Source of the DNA: Phialocephala subalpina
Taxonomy: Eukaryota > Ascomycota > Leotiomycetes > Helotiales > Mollisiaceae
Reading direction: 5' to 3'
Assembly: GCA_900073065.1 (NCBI GenBank)
Contig: FJOG01000006.1
Coordinates: 1-64,000, forward strand
Length of the DNA stretch: 64,000 nucleotides
Below, piece by piece: positions 35,233 through 46,566 of this stretch. Each line of letters opens with the position of its first letter. Position 1 is the first letter of the stretch. Position numbers and translations under genes: made by a program. A model generated the notes under the pieces. That model was not told the origin of the DNA, ran no database searches, and saw only the letters and a program-made list of their open reading frames with translations.

Positions 35233-36826
35233 ATGGTACAGCCTGAACTCCAAGAGACGGGACCAGAAACTCTCCCTCCGGAACTGAATTCCTCTCCTTC
35301 ACACGCAACTTCGAAATCGCAAACTCGTCAAGCCATCGCCTCCAAAGTCTCCATCTTGGAGCATATCACTCGCGATCTGAAAACTTCTCAAGGCATCAAG
35401 ATTGAGAACCATGTTGGCTTCACCCAAGTTCCCGTTGGACTCGCCGGTCCCCTGACAGTCAACGGAACATCTCAAAAAACCAAACAACTATACGGACCTC
35501 TCGCGACTGTCAAGCCAACACTGGTCGCAGCATGTTCGCGAGGCTGCAAATTATTTTCGACTTGTGGAGGTATTTCTACTTCCGCCTTGACCGAGGGGCT
35601 TTCTCGCGCACCCGTTTTCGTCTTCTCCAATATCGCCGCAGCTGTGGCTTTCTACCACCTCGTCCCTTCATTGCTGGAAGACTTCAAAGCCAATGCGCAG
35701 AAAACAAGTCGACATGCTGTTCTGCTATCCTTGAGCCCGAGCATCATCGGAAGCAGTGTACACATCAAGTTCACGTACTCCTGTGGCGATGCTGCAGGAC
35801 AGAACATGGTGACTTTGGCAACACACGCAGCGTGCAGTGCTTTCCTCTCATCTGCATCACGACCATCGGACCTCATCGACTTCCAGCTCGAAGGAAACAT
35901 CTCTTCAGACAAGAAGCTCTCATGGGGATCAGTTCACGAGCCACGAGGTGTTTCCGTGATGGCATGGGGAACCATCACCAATGAAGTTAGCCAGAAAATC
36001 CTCGGATGCTCCACGAAGAGGTTGAAAACTGTGCTTGCGCGGTTCGGGGAGGGTGACCTGAGGAATGGGAATCTCGGACAATGTCTCAATACTTCGAATA
36101 TTGTCGCTTCTATGTTCATTGCGTGTGGACAAGATGCCGGATCCATGCTTGAGTCGGGATGGTCACAACTCACTGCTGAACTTGACTCCGAGACTGGAGA
36201 TCTCACACTTAGTTTGTTCTTCCCNNNNNNNNNNNNNNNNNNNNNNNNNNNNNNNNNNNNNNNNNNNNNNNNNNNNNNNNNNNNNNNNNNNNNNNNNNNN
36301 NNNNNNNNNNNNNNNNNNNNNNNNNNNNNNNNNNNNNNNNNNNNNNNNNNNNNNNNNNNNNNNNNNNNNNNNNNNNNNNNNNNNNNNNNNNNNNNNNNNN
36401 NNNNNNNNNNNNNNNNNNNNNNNNNNNNNNNNNNNNNNNNNNNNNNNNNNNNNNNNNNNNNNNNNNNNNNNNNNNNNNNNNNNNNNNNNNNNNNNNNNNN
36501 NNNNNNNNNNNNNNNNNNNNNNNNNNNNNNNNNNNNNNNNNNNNNNNNNNNNNNNNNNNNNNNNNNNNNNNNNNNNNNNNNNNNNNNNNNNNNNNNNNNN
36601 ATCACTTTTGGTCGGCACTGTGGGAGGTGGTACAGGATATGCGACGCAGAGAGAGGCGTTGGAGTTGATAGGATGTTATGGTGAGGGCAAGAAGTGGGCC
36701 TTTGCTGAGACTGTTGCTGCGTTTGCGTTGTCGTTGGAAATTTCCACTTTGGCAGCAATTGCCAATGATACTTTTGCTGCGAGCCATAAGAGTTTGGCGA
36801 GAGATGCCAAGACGTCAAAGCTTTAA
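35233..36826 (+). CDS. Soluble HMG-CoA-reductase-like protein, interrupted by an N gap
   Basis: Catalytic-domain-only class I HMGR relative, no sterol-sensing membrane region. Blocks: KIENHVGFTQVPVGLAGPL, CSRGCK, GSSVHIKF, CGDAAGQNM, SSDKKLSW (catalytic Lys), NIVASMFIACGQDAG (catalytic Asp), LLVGTVGGGTGY, and SHKS near the end (candidate catalytic His). In canonical HMGRs PMATTEG carries the catalytic Glu; here the aligned segment reads PLATVKPTLVA, i.e. Lys. The 376 Ns (36225-36600) fall between FFP and LLVGTVGGGT; without them both flanks form one frame of 406 codons. Canonical role: mevalonate formation. With Glu lost, it may be inactive, altered, or non-catalytic. HMGR paralogues also occur in statin clusters as resistance genes, but nothing here proves that. 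Confidence 0.85.
36225..36600. other. Assembly gap (376 N)
   Basis: Unresolved bases inside the HMGR-like gene. The left flank ends ..TTCTTCCC and the right flank begins ATCACTTTTGG; direct joining reads F-F-P-S-L-L-V-G-T-V-G-G-G, the expected family sequence. The gap length (376, not a multiple of three) would itself break the frame. Confidence 0.95.
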
Positions 36827-37678
36827 AATGAATATAGACTTGATAGAGGACGTGTGCCTAGATTGTTATCAGCGCGTTCTGTTACTTGGTTCTTATTGCA
36901 ATGTTACAATTTGGAGACGCATCTCATCCAGAGTCGTCAGGGCTGCTGTCGCATCGGCTCCTAGATTTGCCATGTGAACTGTGGATGCAGGCTGAATGAG
37001 GCTCCCAATGTCCCAAATGACAAATGTTGTTTTCCAGCAATAATTATCCACCACATGTTATCCTCGCCGTGGACCGACATTCAATGTTTGGCTCTCTGAA
37101 ATCGCACGATGCAATGTCCAAAGAGAGGACAGGAAGATGGCGGTGAATTCCTCCAGGGCTTGCTCGCCTCAAGGCTGGATTGGTTGTATGCACCAAGGTT
37201 CCAGGGCAAGCTGAGGGTGGGGCATGCATGATGATGGTCTTGCTGGCTGCACGTCCCTATAAAAACAAGTTTCCCAGCAATGCAATTGGCACCGTGGCAG
37301 AATGCTAATATTCTGCTGCTGTGTCTGGTGTGCAGCCCGCCACGTGTCAATGGGGCTTCCAAGATCATGCTTCAACAGAAGCTTGCTTCGATCAAAGGTA
37401 GAGGATGTCGCACCAAGTGGTGATTTCTCCCGATCTCATATGAATTGACATTTCGGTCAGTATATTTTTGATGAATTTGGGGATTTGGCAGAACTCGACA
37501 ATCTTCGAGGGTGCAGCGAAGTTAAACTGGATATTTTCAAGATCCGAGTTGCGAAGACAACGTCGAAATTTTATTCATGATTTCTGGGTTGCGAGCGGCT
37601 CGATGATTCGACGACGATACTTTATCTGATATCCTCTTTCATCTCCAAGCTTCGTTTGTCGCTAAAGGCGAGGTCATC
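36827..37678. other. No gene seen
   Basis: Intergenic, between HMGR-like and FAD-oxidase genes that are transcribed in the same direction. Nothing recognised on either strand. Confidence 0.45.
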
Positions 37679-39292
37679 ATGGGTTCCTCACAAAGTGCAT
37701 TGGGTACATCAATCAAGAAAGCTGTCGTGGGGGATAAAGACCTATACGCACTCCCAGGAAACCCTCTTTATGCCATCAAAGATGTCAAACTGTATAATCT
37801 TTCGATACCAGTCAAGCCAGCTGCTGTGACTTACCCCAAGACTGCTCAACAGGTGGCAGCTATCATCAAATGCGCTGTAGATGCTGGTCTCAAGGTCCAG
37901 GCTCGTTGCGGTGGGCATAGCTATGCGAATTATTGTATGTTTTCTCCCTGGAATTTCCCCGAGAAATCGTTGTTGATTGAACATAGGTCTCGGAGGGGTA
38001 AATGGCGCAGTTGTGATTGATATGAAGCATTTTCAGAAGTTCTCTATGGACAATGAAACTTTCCGTGCCATCGCTGGGGCCGGAAGTCTACTCGGAGATC
38101 TGACCAAACGTATGCATAATGCAGGGGGGCGAGCTATGGCTCACGGCACCTGTCCTCAAGTCGGTCTTGGGGGACATGCAACAATCGGAGGTCTAGGACC
38201 AAGTTCTCGTCTCTGGGGAACAGCTCTCGATCACATCGAAGAGATCGAAATCGTTCTTGCTGATTCATCGATCAAACGTGCCTCAGCGACTCAGAATCCT
38301 GATATCTTCTGGGCAGTCAAAGGAGCAGGTGCCAGTTTTGGAGTCGTGACCGAGTTCGTCCTGCGGACAGAGAAAGAAGCTGGCGAAGCTGTCCATTTCT
38401 CATACTCCTTCACTGTTGGCACATATGCTTCGATGGCAGTGATATTCAAGGCGTGGCAGAAATTCGTCTCGAATCGGAAGCTCACGCGCAAGTTTGCCTC
38501 TGAAGCAATTATCACGGCAGTGGGGTTGATCATATCCGGGACCTATTTTGGGTCCAAAAAGGAGTATGATGCTCTAGAGATGGACGACAAATTCCCAGGA
38601 CATCAGAAAGGCAAAACAATCGTTTTTCGAGATTGGCTAGGACTCGTCGCTCATTGGGGTGAAGAGATCGGATTGCTTCTTGGTGGGGGCTTGTCTGCTC
38701 CGTTGTATACTAAGTCGATGACATTCAATGGATGTGATCTGATTCCGGACAATGTCATCGACACGCTCTTTAGCTATCTCGATACAGTCGAGAAAGGTAC
38801 GCTGATCTGGTTCATCATCTTCGATCTTGCTGGAGGCGCAGTGTAAGTGTCCCAACCCTTGAAATCGTCCTGATATGTGAAGAGCGCAGTTGACCAGCTT
38901 TAAGAAATGACATCGCTCAAGGCGCAACTGCATACGCGCACCGAGATGCCCTTTTCTATCTCCAATCATACGCTGTCGGCGTGGGTAAAGTCCCAGATAA
39001 GACTAAAGAATTCCTCAGAGGCGTCAATTCTTTACTCGTGAAAGGAACTCCCGGGGGAGACCAATTTGGAGCTTACGCAGGATACGTTGATCCAGAGCTT
39101 CCAAATGGCCCACTCGCATATTGGCGTACCAACCTGCCCAGACTTGAACAGATCAAAAGTATCGTGGATCCAAGCGATGTCTTTCACAACCCTCAGGGCG
39201 TCAAGCCACTAGGTTCGCAGGTCGTTTCAAATGGAAATGGCTTTCTAAAGAAGATGCGAAAGCCAAAGCGTGGAAAAGTGCAGAAAGTCTGA
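37679..39292 (+). CDS. FAD-linked oxidoreductase, berberine-bridge / glucooligosaccharide-oxidase type
   Basis: Introns 37935-37986 and 38843-38904 give 499 aa, usual family length. PCMH-type FAD domain: VKPAAVTYPKTAQQVAAIIK, RCGGHSYANY (His for 8-alpha FAD linkage), GAVVIDMKHFQKF, and HGTCPQVGLGGHATIGG, whose Cys fits 6-S-cysteinyl FAD, so a bicovalent flavin is likely. C-terminal BBE segment: LAYWRTNLPRLEQIKSIVDPSDVFHNPQGV. Unlike many secreted relatives it starts MGSSQSALGTSIKK with no signal peptide; the MGxxxS start is an N-myristoylation-type sequence, suggesting a cytosolic or membrane-peripheral enzyme as in many secondary-metabolite pathways. It would oxidise an alcohol or C-H/C-N bond using O2. 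At the first splice joint a Cys (NYCLGG) stands where Gly is usual. Confidence 0.88.
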
Positions 39293-40090
39293 TTTCGAGT
39301 TTGACACCCAGCGAGGATAGCTGCTTGACTTTGTGGGCAATACAGTATTCTACCGTGCTATCGCGAAGATATCACCCCTCGGGAGCACATGTTGTTTTCA
39401 GGTTAATTCCTTTGCACGAGTCCTGGGACCGCGGGGTGTGAAGGTGTCCGGCGTCACATCGTGCTTGCCGGGCAGGAGCTAAGGAGGTTCATCGATCTCC
39501 ACTAGATTCCTTGTCCCAGGATAGAAGGTAGATTTCCGTCGGGTGAAAGAACCACTTGATAAACGTGTACGTATGTTGTTGTGTACAGAAGACGATTGTG
39601 GGGTTTTGTTGTGCAGAATTTAAGTGGCCCCATAACGCCACTAGCGAGAAGCCCAATGTAGCCTGTGCTGTCCTGCTTCATGCCTGAGGACTCGCTGATA
39701 CCAACTTGCATTATCTACACAAATCAAGACTCAGCTCCAATCCTGTTCACATTATTAATTTAATAATGGTACAAACTCGAAAGAACGCTTTTTGAGATTC
39801 TCAGATACTACGGTGGTTGAATTCATGTTTGGGGGCCAAAGGTGCTGATAGGCTTCAGCCGCACGCTGATCATGCAAGCCTACGGGCTTCATCTCGTCTG
39901 GACGCTCGTCGCAATATGAACCTCGACTTTCCTCCATCATGATGCTCCCGACCCTTTAAAAACCTTCTGTCTGTTTTATTCGATCACGAATCCACTGCAA
40001 TCTACTGAGGATGTTCGTACAACGGGTATCGAGGCCGGTGATTTTTCGTTCACTGTCTTGACAGTTTGAGGGACCAGAACGTCGGGAGTT
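39293..40090. other. No gene seen
   Basis: Intergenic; only short frames. The final part leads into the start-less NLR-like remnant. Confidence 0.4.
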
Positions 40091-42438
40091 GAAGCTGCCA
40101 TCGGGTTTGGAGCATCAGTGCTGGGGATCGCAGGTGCTGGAATCTCAGTGGCAACGACACTCATTCGGTTCAGCGTCTCCTACAAATGCTCGACGCAGAA
40201 GATCGAGGACCCCTCTTCGCAGGTCTCTCTCACAGCGACAATTCTGACGACTGTTGGCAACACGATCGATAGCCACCAGGATTATTTCAAAGAAGACAAT
40301 TTCAGGGAGAAGTTTGGTCGGGTGATTGAGAGATGCAAAAATGATTATGAAATTCTCGAGGCAGCGGTCCAGAAGGCGAAAGGCGAGGTCGAAAAGACCG
40401 AGTCTGAGAGATGGGAGAGGAAAATGACTTCGTGGAAAAAGCTGTTTTGGGCGTTGAGTAGTGAAAAACAGATGAAGGGTCTTCAAAGTTCGTTGGAGGT
40501 GTCTAAGACGCAGGTTTTGATGATGCAGTCAGCTGCTTCGCTGATCGTACTTCAGATCATTGGCCGGAGGTGACATATCATATTTGCTCAATGTATGACC
40601 CTTAGCTGATCAATCTTCTAGGCGGGAGGACGAGAATATCGATCTCGCGGAATTGAAGCAGAAAATGGGGTTGCTTCTCAGGGCTTTAAGGACGGCGCAC
40701 TATAGCGGCCAAAAGTATTAATGGCCATTTTCTATGAACGCCGCATTTAAACCCAACTTATTTATTTTATAAATCTATGAAAATTATCGCAAAAATAAAA
40801 ATATAGCAATATTTAAAAGCTTTATTTGATACCTTTTAAACGGTACTCTAAAAATATGGTTTGTATTTATAGTTTTAATATTATTAAAAATTAAAAATAA
40901 AGTTAAACGCGAGTTTAAAGAATAAGTAATAGGGCCGCATTTTGAGTACTAAGCCACACTATAGACTTTTTAAACTAATCCCTATAATACTACTAGCATT
41001 GGCACTTACTATTGAAACCCAGTACGCCATAGCATAGTTTTAGGCTACGGTGCGCTAAAGTAATAGAGTGCAGTGTATTATTGTAGTCTGTAGTACACAT
41101 TAGAGCATTACCTCGTTAAAGTGTAGTAATTGCGGTATATACTCTTATGTGTTGTAGCACAGGCTGAGATGATGTGCTGAAGCATAAAGCACTACAGGGC
41201 GGAGCGCTGTAATGCGCTAAGTTATAGGGCATAGGGCGCTATAATTTTAGGGTACATGCGCTGTAATATGCCCTAAGGAGTGGAATATGAGTATCAAAAG
41301 TTGAGAAAAATCGGCACTAATACTTTTGGCCGCTATGGTGCGCCCTTTTAAGGGGGGGGAAGAAAATTTTGGCCATGGAAAGAGGCCTTCTCAGCGCGAA
41401 ACAAGTGTTGGAAGGAGTTCAAAAAGCGAGTCAATGCAAAGAGACCTAGAGATACATGATGAGAAGTACAATCTGCATCGCAAGCCTTATCTCACATCAA
41501 CTAGGCAAGACCTACAGTACTCCTGAGATTCAAGACCACTTCTATGAGGCATAGGTAATGTACCACGAACTTCATGTTACAGATCCAAAATTATCAAGTT
41601 GCTCGGTATCCAATTGAAAATCGAAACGAATGAAAGAAATCACAATGTCCAGTTTGCCCACATGCATGCTGAACACGAGGAAATCAAGACTCTCATCGCG
41701 CAGCTCAGAGCAAAGCAACCAAAGGATGCACGAAAGCCGACCAGGCTAGAACAGCCCAACACCCTCGGACCTGAATGTGCGACGGACGTAAGCCACTTGG
41801 TGCTTGACAGAATCAACGCCACCGGGTCTCGGAAATGGTTCCTCGAACTTCACATCCCTTGGACTAAATCTCAAGCATTAAGGAGTGTTACACGCTCACT
41901 GATCACGCGACGAATCAGAGTTCCACCAAACGCAAAACACCTCGTCATTCTCAGCTCTTTAAGCGATGATAATGTCATCGTGATAGAGCGCAGTATGCGT
42001 TCAAGGCACCGTCGGCACGACGATGAGGTACAGCTGGTAATTGAAAAGGGGCCGAAGTTCGAACGAAGACCTGAACGAGACGTTGAATACGGATTGGTCC
42101 GCAGAGATCTAGAAAAAGATCTAAGAAAATGTGGTGGTTTTCCTCCTCCACGTTCCGGATCATCCTCATCATCCCAGTGGCCAAAGGAGAAAGCGATAGC
42201 GAGAAAGTCGGCGGGTGCAGAAGTGCATCTCTCACAACAAGAAACGGAGACAGCTGTCAACGACTTCCTAGCCACGTTTTCATCTTTGTATGATGATGTA
42301 TCGCCTGAAGAGCGTGGAAAGGTCCTGGATTCTGTGCCGCTGGCGGAAGATGAAGAGGAGGAGAGTGACGATAGTAGCACACGTGAGTTTAGGACCCAGC
42401 GGAGGGGTCGTCGCAGTAGCTCGTTGGTTGACGATTGA
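40091..42438 (+). pseudogene. NLR/STAND N-terminal-domain-like gene split by a transposon
   Basis: The left part reads GFGASVLGIAGAGISVATTLIRFS then a long helical, charged segment (TILTTVGNTIDSHQDYF, ERCKNDYEILEAAVQKAKGEVEK, SLEVSKTQVLMMQSAASLIV), the layout of fungal NLR-type N-terminal domains. An intron about 40573-40621 (AG|GTGACA..CTAG|GCGG) joins IIGRR-REDENIDLAELKQKMGLLLRAL. There the frame runs into the element at 40694-41344. Beyond it, FWPWKEAFSARNKCWKEFKKRV (one frame) and KIIKLLGIQLKIETNERNHNVQFAHMH (another, to 42438) look like the continuation, ending in an acidic/Arg-rich disordered tail. No ATG precedes the left part; an in-frame TGA lies just upstream. Probably dead. Confidence 0.55.
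40694..41344. mobile_element. Second MITE-like element (651 bp)
   Basis: 27-base terminal inverted repeats, one mismatch, sharing GCGCAC.ATAGCGGCCAAAAGTATTA. The interior is AT-rich with no open frame. TTAA occurs just outside both ends (40686-40689, 41348-41351), a possible target duplication, but a few unmatched bases lie between it and the repeats, so the family is unresolved. Its ends differ completely from the hAT-type element at 23967. Confidence 0.75.
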
Positions 42439-44119
42439 GAAGATCGCAAGCCCTCCGCATCGATTAGCTTCTTGGCTGGTGGAAAGAGGTAATTGCTGGG
42501 ACGTCGAGGATTGAGGGAAAGGCCAGAGCAGACAATTGATTACTTTCGAAAAAAAACGAGAGGGTGGGAAATTTTCAAGCAAAATGTTTGGGTGCCACGC
42601 TTAGACCATCTAGTTTGATGGGAGGTTCATCGTCGATCATGGAGGGCAAAGCTAAAACGTTGTGCTATCGTGATTGAGAGCCTGAAACTTAGCGACCGCA
42701 GCCCTAGAAGCACCCCAAAATATAGTGACGAAAGCCTAAAGGGGATTCTCGCTTAGTTGGCATCCCCTTACTCCTCGAGCGCCACCAGGAGCCAGAAGAT
42801 AAGATTCTGTAACTGAGACTTCTTCATGTTGACTTTATGCCAATTGGAGGGAAAAGACTTTGCCTGCTTCTGCCAAAACTTACTTGTCCATCACAGCACA
42901 AAGAGTCCCAAAGGTCGCTCTTGCCTATCTTTCCCTTGCGTAGGAGGTCTTGCCCCAATAGCACCTTCCTCAAGTGACCATCTATTGCTCTTTCCTCGAA
43001 CAACAAAAAAAACTTCCTGCTTCATTGCCTAATGAAGACACCACTCCCTCTTCCAATTTTTCTTTCTTCCCATCGTCGTTACCCCATCTAACTCTTGGTT
43101 AACTCACCTCACTCTACTCGAGATCGTCTCTCGCAGCTCCAGCTATCATCTTCTTAAGCTTTGCTCTAGCCTTGAGCCTCTAAAACTCTCTGATCACAAA
43201 TATAACTTCTCGGTGATGTCAAGACTGGTTGATCAGTTGACGAAGTGAAGAGGCGTGAGAGGGTGTCGGGGGTGAAGATATTCCGTTCCGAAGCAAGCAA
43301 TCTTTTAAACGCCGAAAGATCGAAAACTTCTACAACAATCCCAATAACATCAAAAAGTCTACAACGACGTCCATTCTTGGTCTGGTTTGCAGACGTTACG
43401 ATGTGCGTATGAAAGCAATGCAAAATGACAACAAAGACAAAGAAGACTGCAGCAGAGATGTGAGATAAACATGAGCACTTCTGCGTCTCGCATTCAGAAC
43501 CCAATGCTATGGATCCTAGTAAGGATGACTTTTAGCCTATGGGACATTATTCAGGGTAAGCTAACCCCCCTAATAGACTATTAATGAGTGATCACGAAGA
43601 CACCCGGTATGGTAATAAAATATGGGCATTTGTGCAGTCACGTGCAGTATATCCCTTTCCTACCAGCTGCAACTCATATGTTGATCTTTTGAGGTCTTTC
43701 TGCTTTCTGCCATGCTTCTGGATGATGGAATGTGGCTGCCTTTATCACTCTTCTTATTTCCCGCGAGCAAAAATGTTGTTTGCAAAAAGCGCTTCGAAGC
43801 TCGTCTTTACACTTGCTTTCTTCTATCTGAAGCTGCCTCGACGTCTAGGCTGCATCAACAGCGACGCCGAAGGCGAATCCCGGCATCTCATTGCCGATCC
43901 CTCGCAAATAGCAATGAGTGCCAATTGTGTTCTTGGAAGGTATCTAAGATTACGTGAGCAATCCGGAGTCGGATTGGCTATCATGTTCATGTCAGACTTT
44001 AGGCCCTCTGATGCTGTGCCCACACAAGCTTCAGTTCTTGCTTCTTAAAAGGTCTTGGATTGATCCTGTGTTTTGTAACTTTGTTTCTTCGACCTTCTGC
44101 ATTTTTCGCCTTTCATATC
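42439..44119. other. No gene seen
   Basis: Long intergenic stretch. A C/T-rich tract around 43040-43170 resembles a fungal leader but no coding sequence follows it. A 154-codon frame at 43584-44048 shows no family resemblance and was not accepted. Confidence 0.4.
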
Positions 44120-45803
44120 ATGGCTCTTGAAACTTTTCTAATTGCAGTGGCGAGCTTGCTTCTCGTCAGGCTTTGTACGAACTGGTACAAATGCCATTCT
44201 GTCCCCGGGCCATTCCTTGCTGGAGCCTCTGACCTGTGGAGAGCCTATTACCAATATCGAGGACAGTTGCGTACAAAATTATTGGCGCTGCACAAACGAC
44301 ATGGAACGATCGTTCGCTATGGGGTTAAGGACGTTAGTATCAGCGATCCCAGCGCCATAGGTGTTATTTATGGATCCCGAGCTGGCTTCATAACGGCAAG
44401 CACTGATCTCACGTCCCAACTGAACTTTGCTTACTCGTTTAGGCCGACTCATACAAGGTCCTCATTGGGATTTCCAACGGTAAAGAAGTCGCTTCCTTGG
44501 TGAGCACCGCGGACGAGGCAAAGCATGGAGCCTTGCGGAGATCTGTTTCGAAGGCCTTCACGCCAGCAGGTGTCTTGGACTACGAGCAATACATTGATCA
44601 GACAATCCCCGATCTCCTTGAAGCGCTCGGAAGGCATGAGACCGTGGATCTCTCTGGAATGATGACTCTATACTCAAGTATGTATAAATCCCGCCCCGAT
44701 TCTACCAGTTCGTAAGGAGTCGAGCCGCCGAAGAGCTCGACTCCTCGGCTCCTCGGCTCCTCGGCTCCTCGACTCCTCAGCATCCCTTGAAACCACTTAC
44801 TAACTTCTTGTAGTGGACTCGGCAGCCCGCATATCCTTCGGAGAATCTCTGGGATGTCTGGAATCGGAATCAGATGTAGGTGGGACGATCCAACTCATAC
44901 GTGACCGTTTCAATCATTGGGGCTGGTGGTCATCCATCCCTAGCCTGGAGAGACTGGTGTACAGAAATCCTTACTCGATTAGAGTGAAAAGAGCGCCTTC
45001 CAGCATGGTTGCCAAAGCACTAGGAATGCTGAAGAGCCGAGCAAATGTCGCCGAGGACACATCTCACCCAGATTTGCTCCAGAAGTTTATTCGTGCCAGT
45101 AAGGACTCACCCGAGACGCTCGATATGACAGGAATCGTTAGCCTGCTGATGAGCACCATTTCTGGAGCTGGGGACACGACAGCGACCACTGTGATCGCAT
45201 TGTTGTACAACCTGATGAAGAACCTAACAGTTATGCGAAAGTTGATATCCGAGATAGACGCTACAGATCTATCAACTCCTCCTTCGTATGCTGAAGTGTC
45301 TAGGCTTCCATACTTGAACGCCGTCATTAAAGAATCCATGCGCGTCTATACCACTCCAACCTGGCCAATAGAACGACAGGTTCCTCGCGGGGGCGCTACA
45401 ATTGCTGGTATGTTCTTCCCTGAAGGCACCACAGTCGGTTGTATGCCTGCTGCAATCCACTTCAACCCAAGTGCCTTTGGGCAAGACGCCGAGGTCTTCA
45501 GACCAGAGAGGTGGTTGGAAGTAGAAGACGATACTTTGAGAGGTATGGAGGCTGCGCATCTGGGGTTCAGTCGTGGTAGGAGATCGTGTCTGGGGCAGCA
45601 TATTGCGACCATGCAGATGAAGAAGGTGATTTCTTCATTGCTCATGACGTTCGAGGTAAGTTCTCTTCGGTGGAGAGCGTGGGCCCTTGGTTGATATTCT
45701 CTAGCTGAAGTTGGTTGATCCCACGGCTTTGCTTGAGGCTGATTTCTCTCCTGCCGTTGCCTGTTTGGAGCCTCTGTATGTTCACATCGCCAAAAGGGTC
45801 TGA
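44120..45803 (+). CDS. Cytochrome P450 monooxygenase
   Basis: Introns 44396-44442 (GC..AG), 44678-44813 (introner-like) and 45656-45704 give 483 aa. N-terminal membrane anchor METFLIAVASLLLVRL-like (METFLI preceded by AL) and the proline hinge HSVPGPFLAG. I-helix oxygen motif GAGDTTAT, K-helix KESMR (ExxR), PERW, heme loop FSRGRRSCLGQH with the thiolate Cys. Blocks RRSVSKAFTPAGVLDYEQYID and MDSAARISFGESLG resemble the pisatin-demethylase/benzoate-hydroxylase-like group common in secondary metabolism. ER-bound; needs NADPH-P450 reductase from elsewhere. Substrate unknown. The first donor is GC; splicing there gives GFITADSYKVLIGISNGKE, the expected sequence. Shares a nearly identical intron with the PKS 37 kb away. 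Confidence 0.92.
44396..44442 (+). other. GC-AG intron in the P450
   Basis: 47 nt, GCAAGC..TCGTTTAG. Splicing here in phase 0 joins FIT to ADSYKVLIG and restores a continuous P450 sequence; no GT donor nearby does so. GCAAG is the usual donor form of the minor GC-AG class handled by the major spliceosome. Confidence 0.8.
44678..44813 (+). mobile_element. Introner-like intron, copy 2 (136 nt, in the P450)
   Basis: Starts GTATGTATAAATCCC, ends CTTACTAACTTCTTGTAG. It interrupts TACTCAA and TGGACTC in phase 1; splicing yields YSMDSAARISFG. Inner hairpin GGAGTCGAG/CTCGACTCC (9 bp perfect) is followed by an 8-base tandem array, (CGACTCCT)(CGGCTCCT)x3(CGACTCCT). Its 24-nt length excess over the PKS copy equals three array units exactly. 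Confidence 0.87.
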
Positions 45804-45973
45804 GTCACGCGCCCAGAAAGTCCCGACGAGGCTGGGACATTGAAAAGCCTCCAACTCGGTCGCTTCGGCTTTCTGTTCATCCATCCGGATCTCCTTTGGC
45901 TCGACTATCACTCCACCTTAACTGCAAATCACCAACCTCAGCATCAAGCATACACCATTGCTCAATCTCCACC

Positions 45974-46566
45974 ATGTCATCAGACAATAGATCAAGCCCA
46001 GTACGCTCCGCTGTCATTATCCCAGACGCGCAGCCACCGAAGGAGAAGAAGAAAGAGTACGACTCCTACACTCCAGCCGACTTTGCCAACCCTCCTGCCG
46101 ACTGGGACTGCTACAGACCATCCTACTCAAGACACTCTCAACGCACCCGATCTCGCTCTCTCAATGACCAACGATCCTCTGGACACTCACATCGTCGACA
46201 CAACTACCGTTCAAGATCCCCCCTACGCATTCGCTCTCGATCTTGCCATCGGAACCATCGCAATGACCGACGAAGTGCGGGGCATCCTCGTCGTCCACGC
46301 CATTCTTCACGATCTCGATACCCTCGTCGCGATGATCCTCGTACTTCCTCACCTCCTCAGAGACCCTCCCCTTCCAGGACATTGGGAGAAGAGCCTGCTA
46401 CGCAGTCCCCGGAGCCTCAGAAAATCTCCTTCAAGATGCCCACTAAGAAGTCTAAGGAGCAGAAGCCAGGTCTTGCGTATGTTAAAAGTCCCAGCCTCGG
46501 CAGACATTCTGCTAATATTTGTGTAGGAGCAATTTCTTCGAGTCGAAGCCCACCGACCCTACCTAG
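45974..46566 (+). CDS. Arg/Ser-rich nuclear-type protein
   Basis: One intron (46477-46526, GTATGT..CTAAT..GTAG) gives 180 aa ending ..KPGLASNFFESKPTDPT. The start MSSDNRSSPVRSAVIIPDAQ follows a CCACC context. The middle is dominated by RS/SR, RRH and RSRS runs, with a DWDCYRPSYSR patch before them; such low-complexity RS stretches are typical of splicing or RNA-binding accessory proteins. No RRM or other folded domain. If the intron is not removed, the frame continues to 46627, so the C-terminus depends on splicing. Function not recognised. It lies 171 bp after the P450 on the same strand, probably unrelated. Confidence 0.6.

Noticed and set aside
43584..44048. 154-codon open frame upstream of the P450
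   Set aside because: Composition and sequence resemble no protein family; no splice or promoter support; likely chance.
44730..44780. Tandem CGGCTCCT array as an independent minisatellite
   Set aside because: It lies wholly within the introner-like intron and is explained as a variable part of that element.
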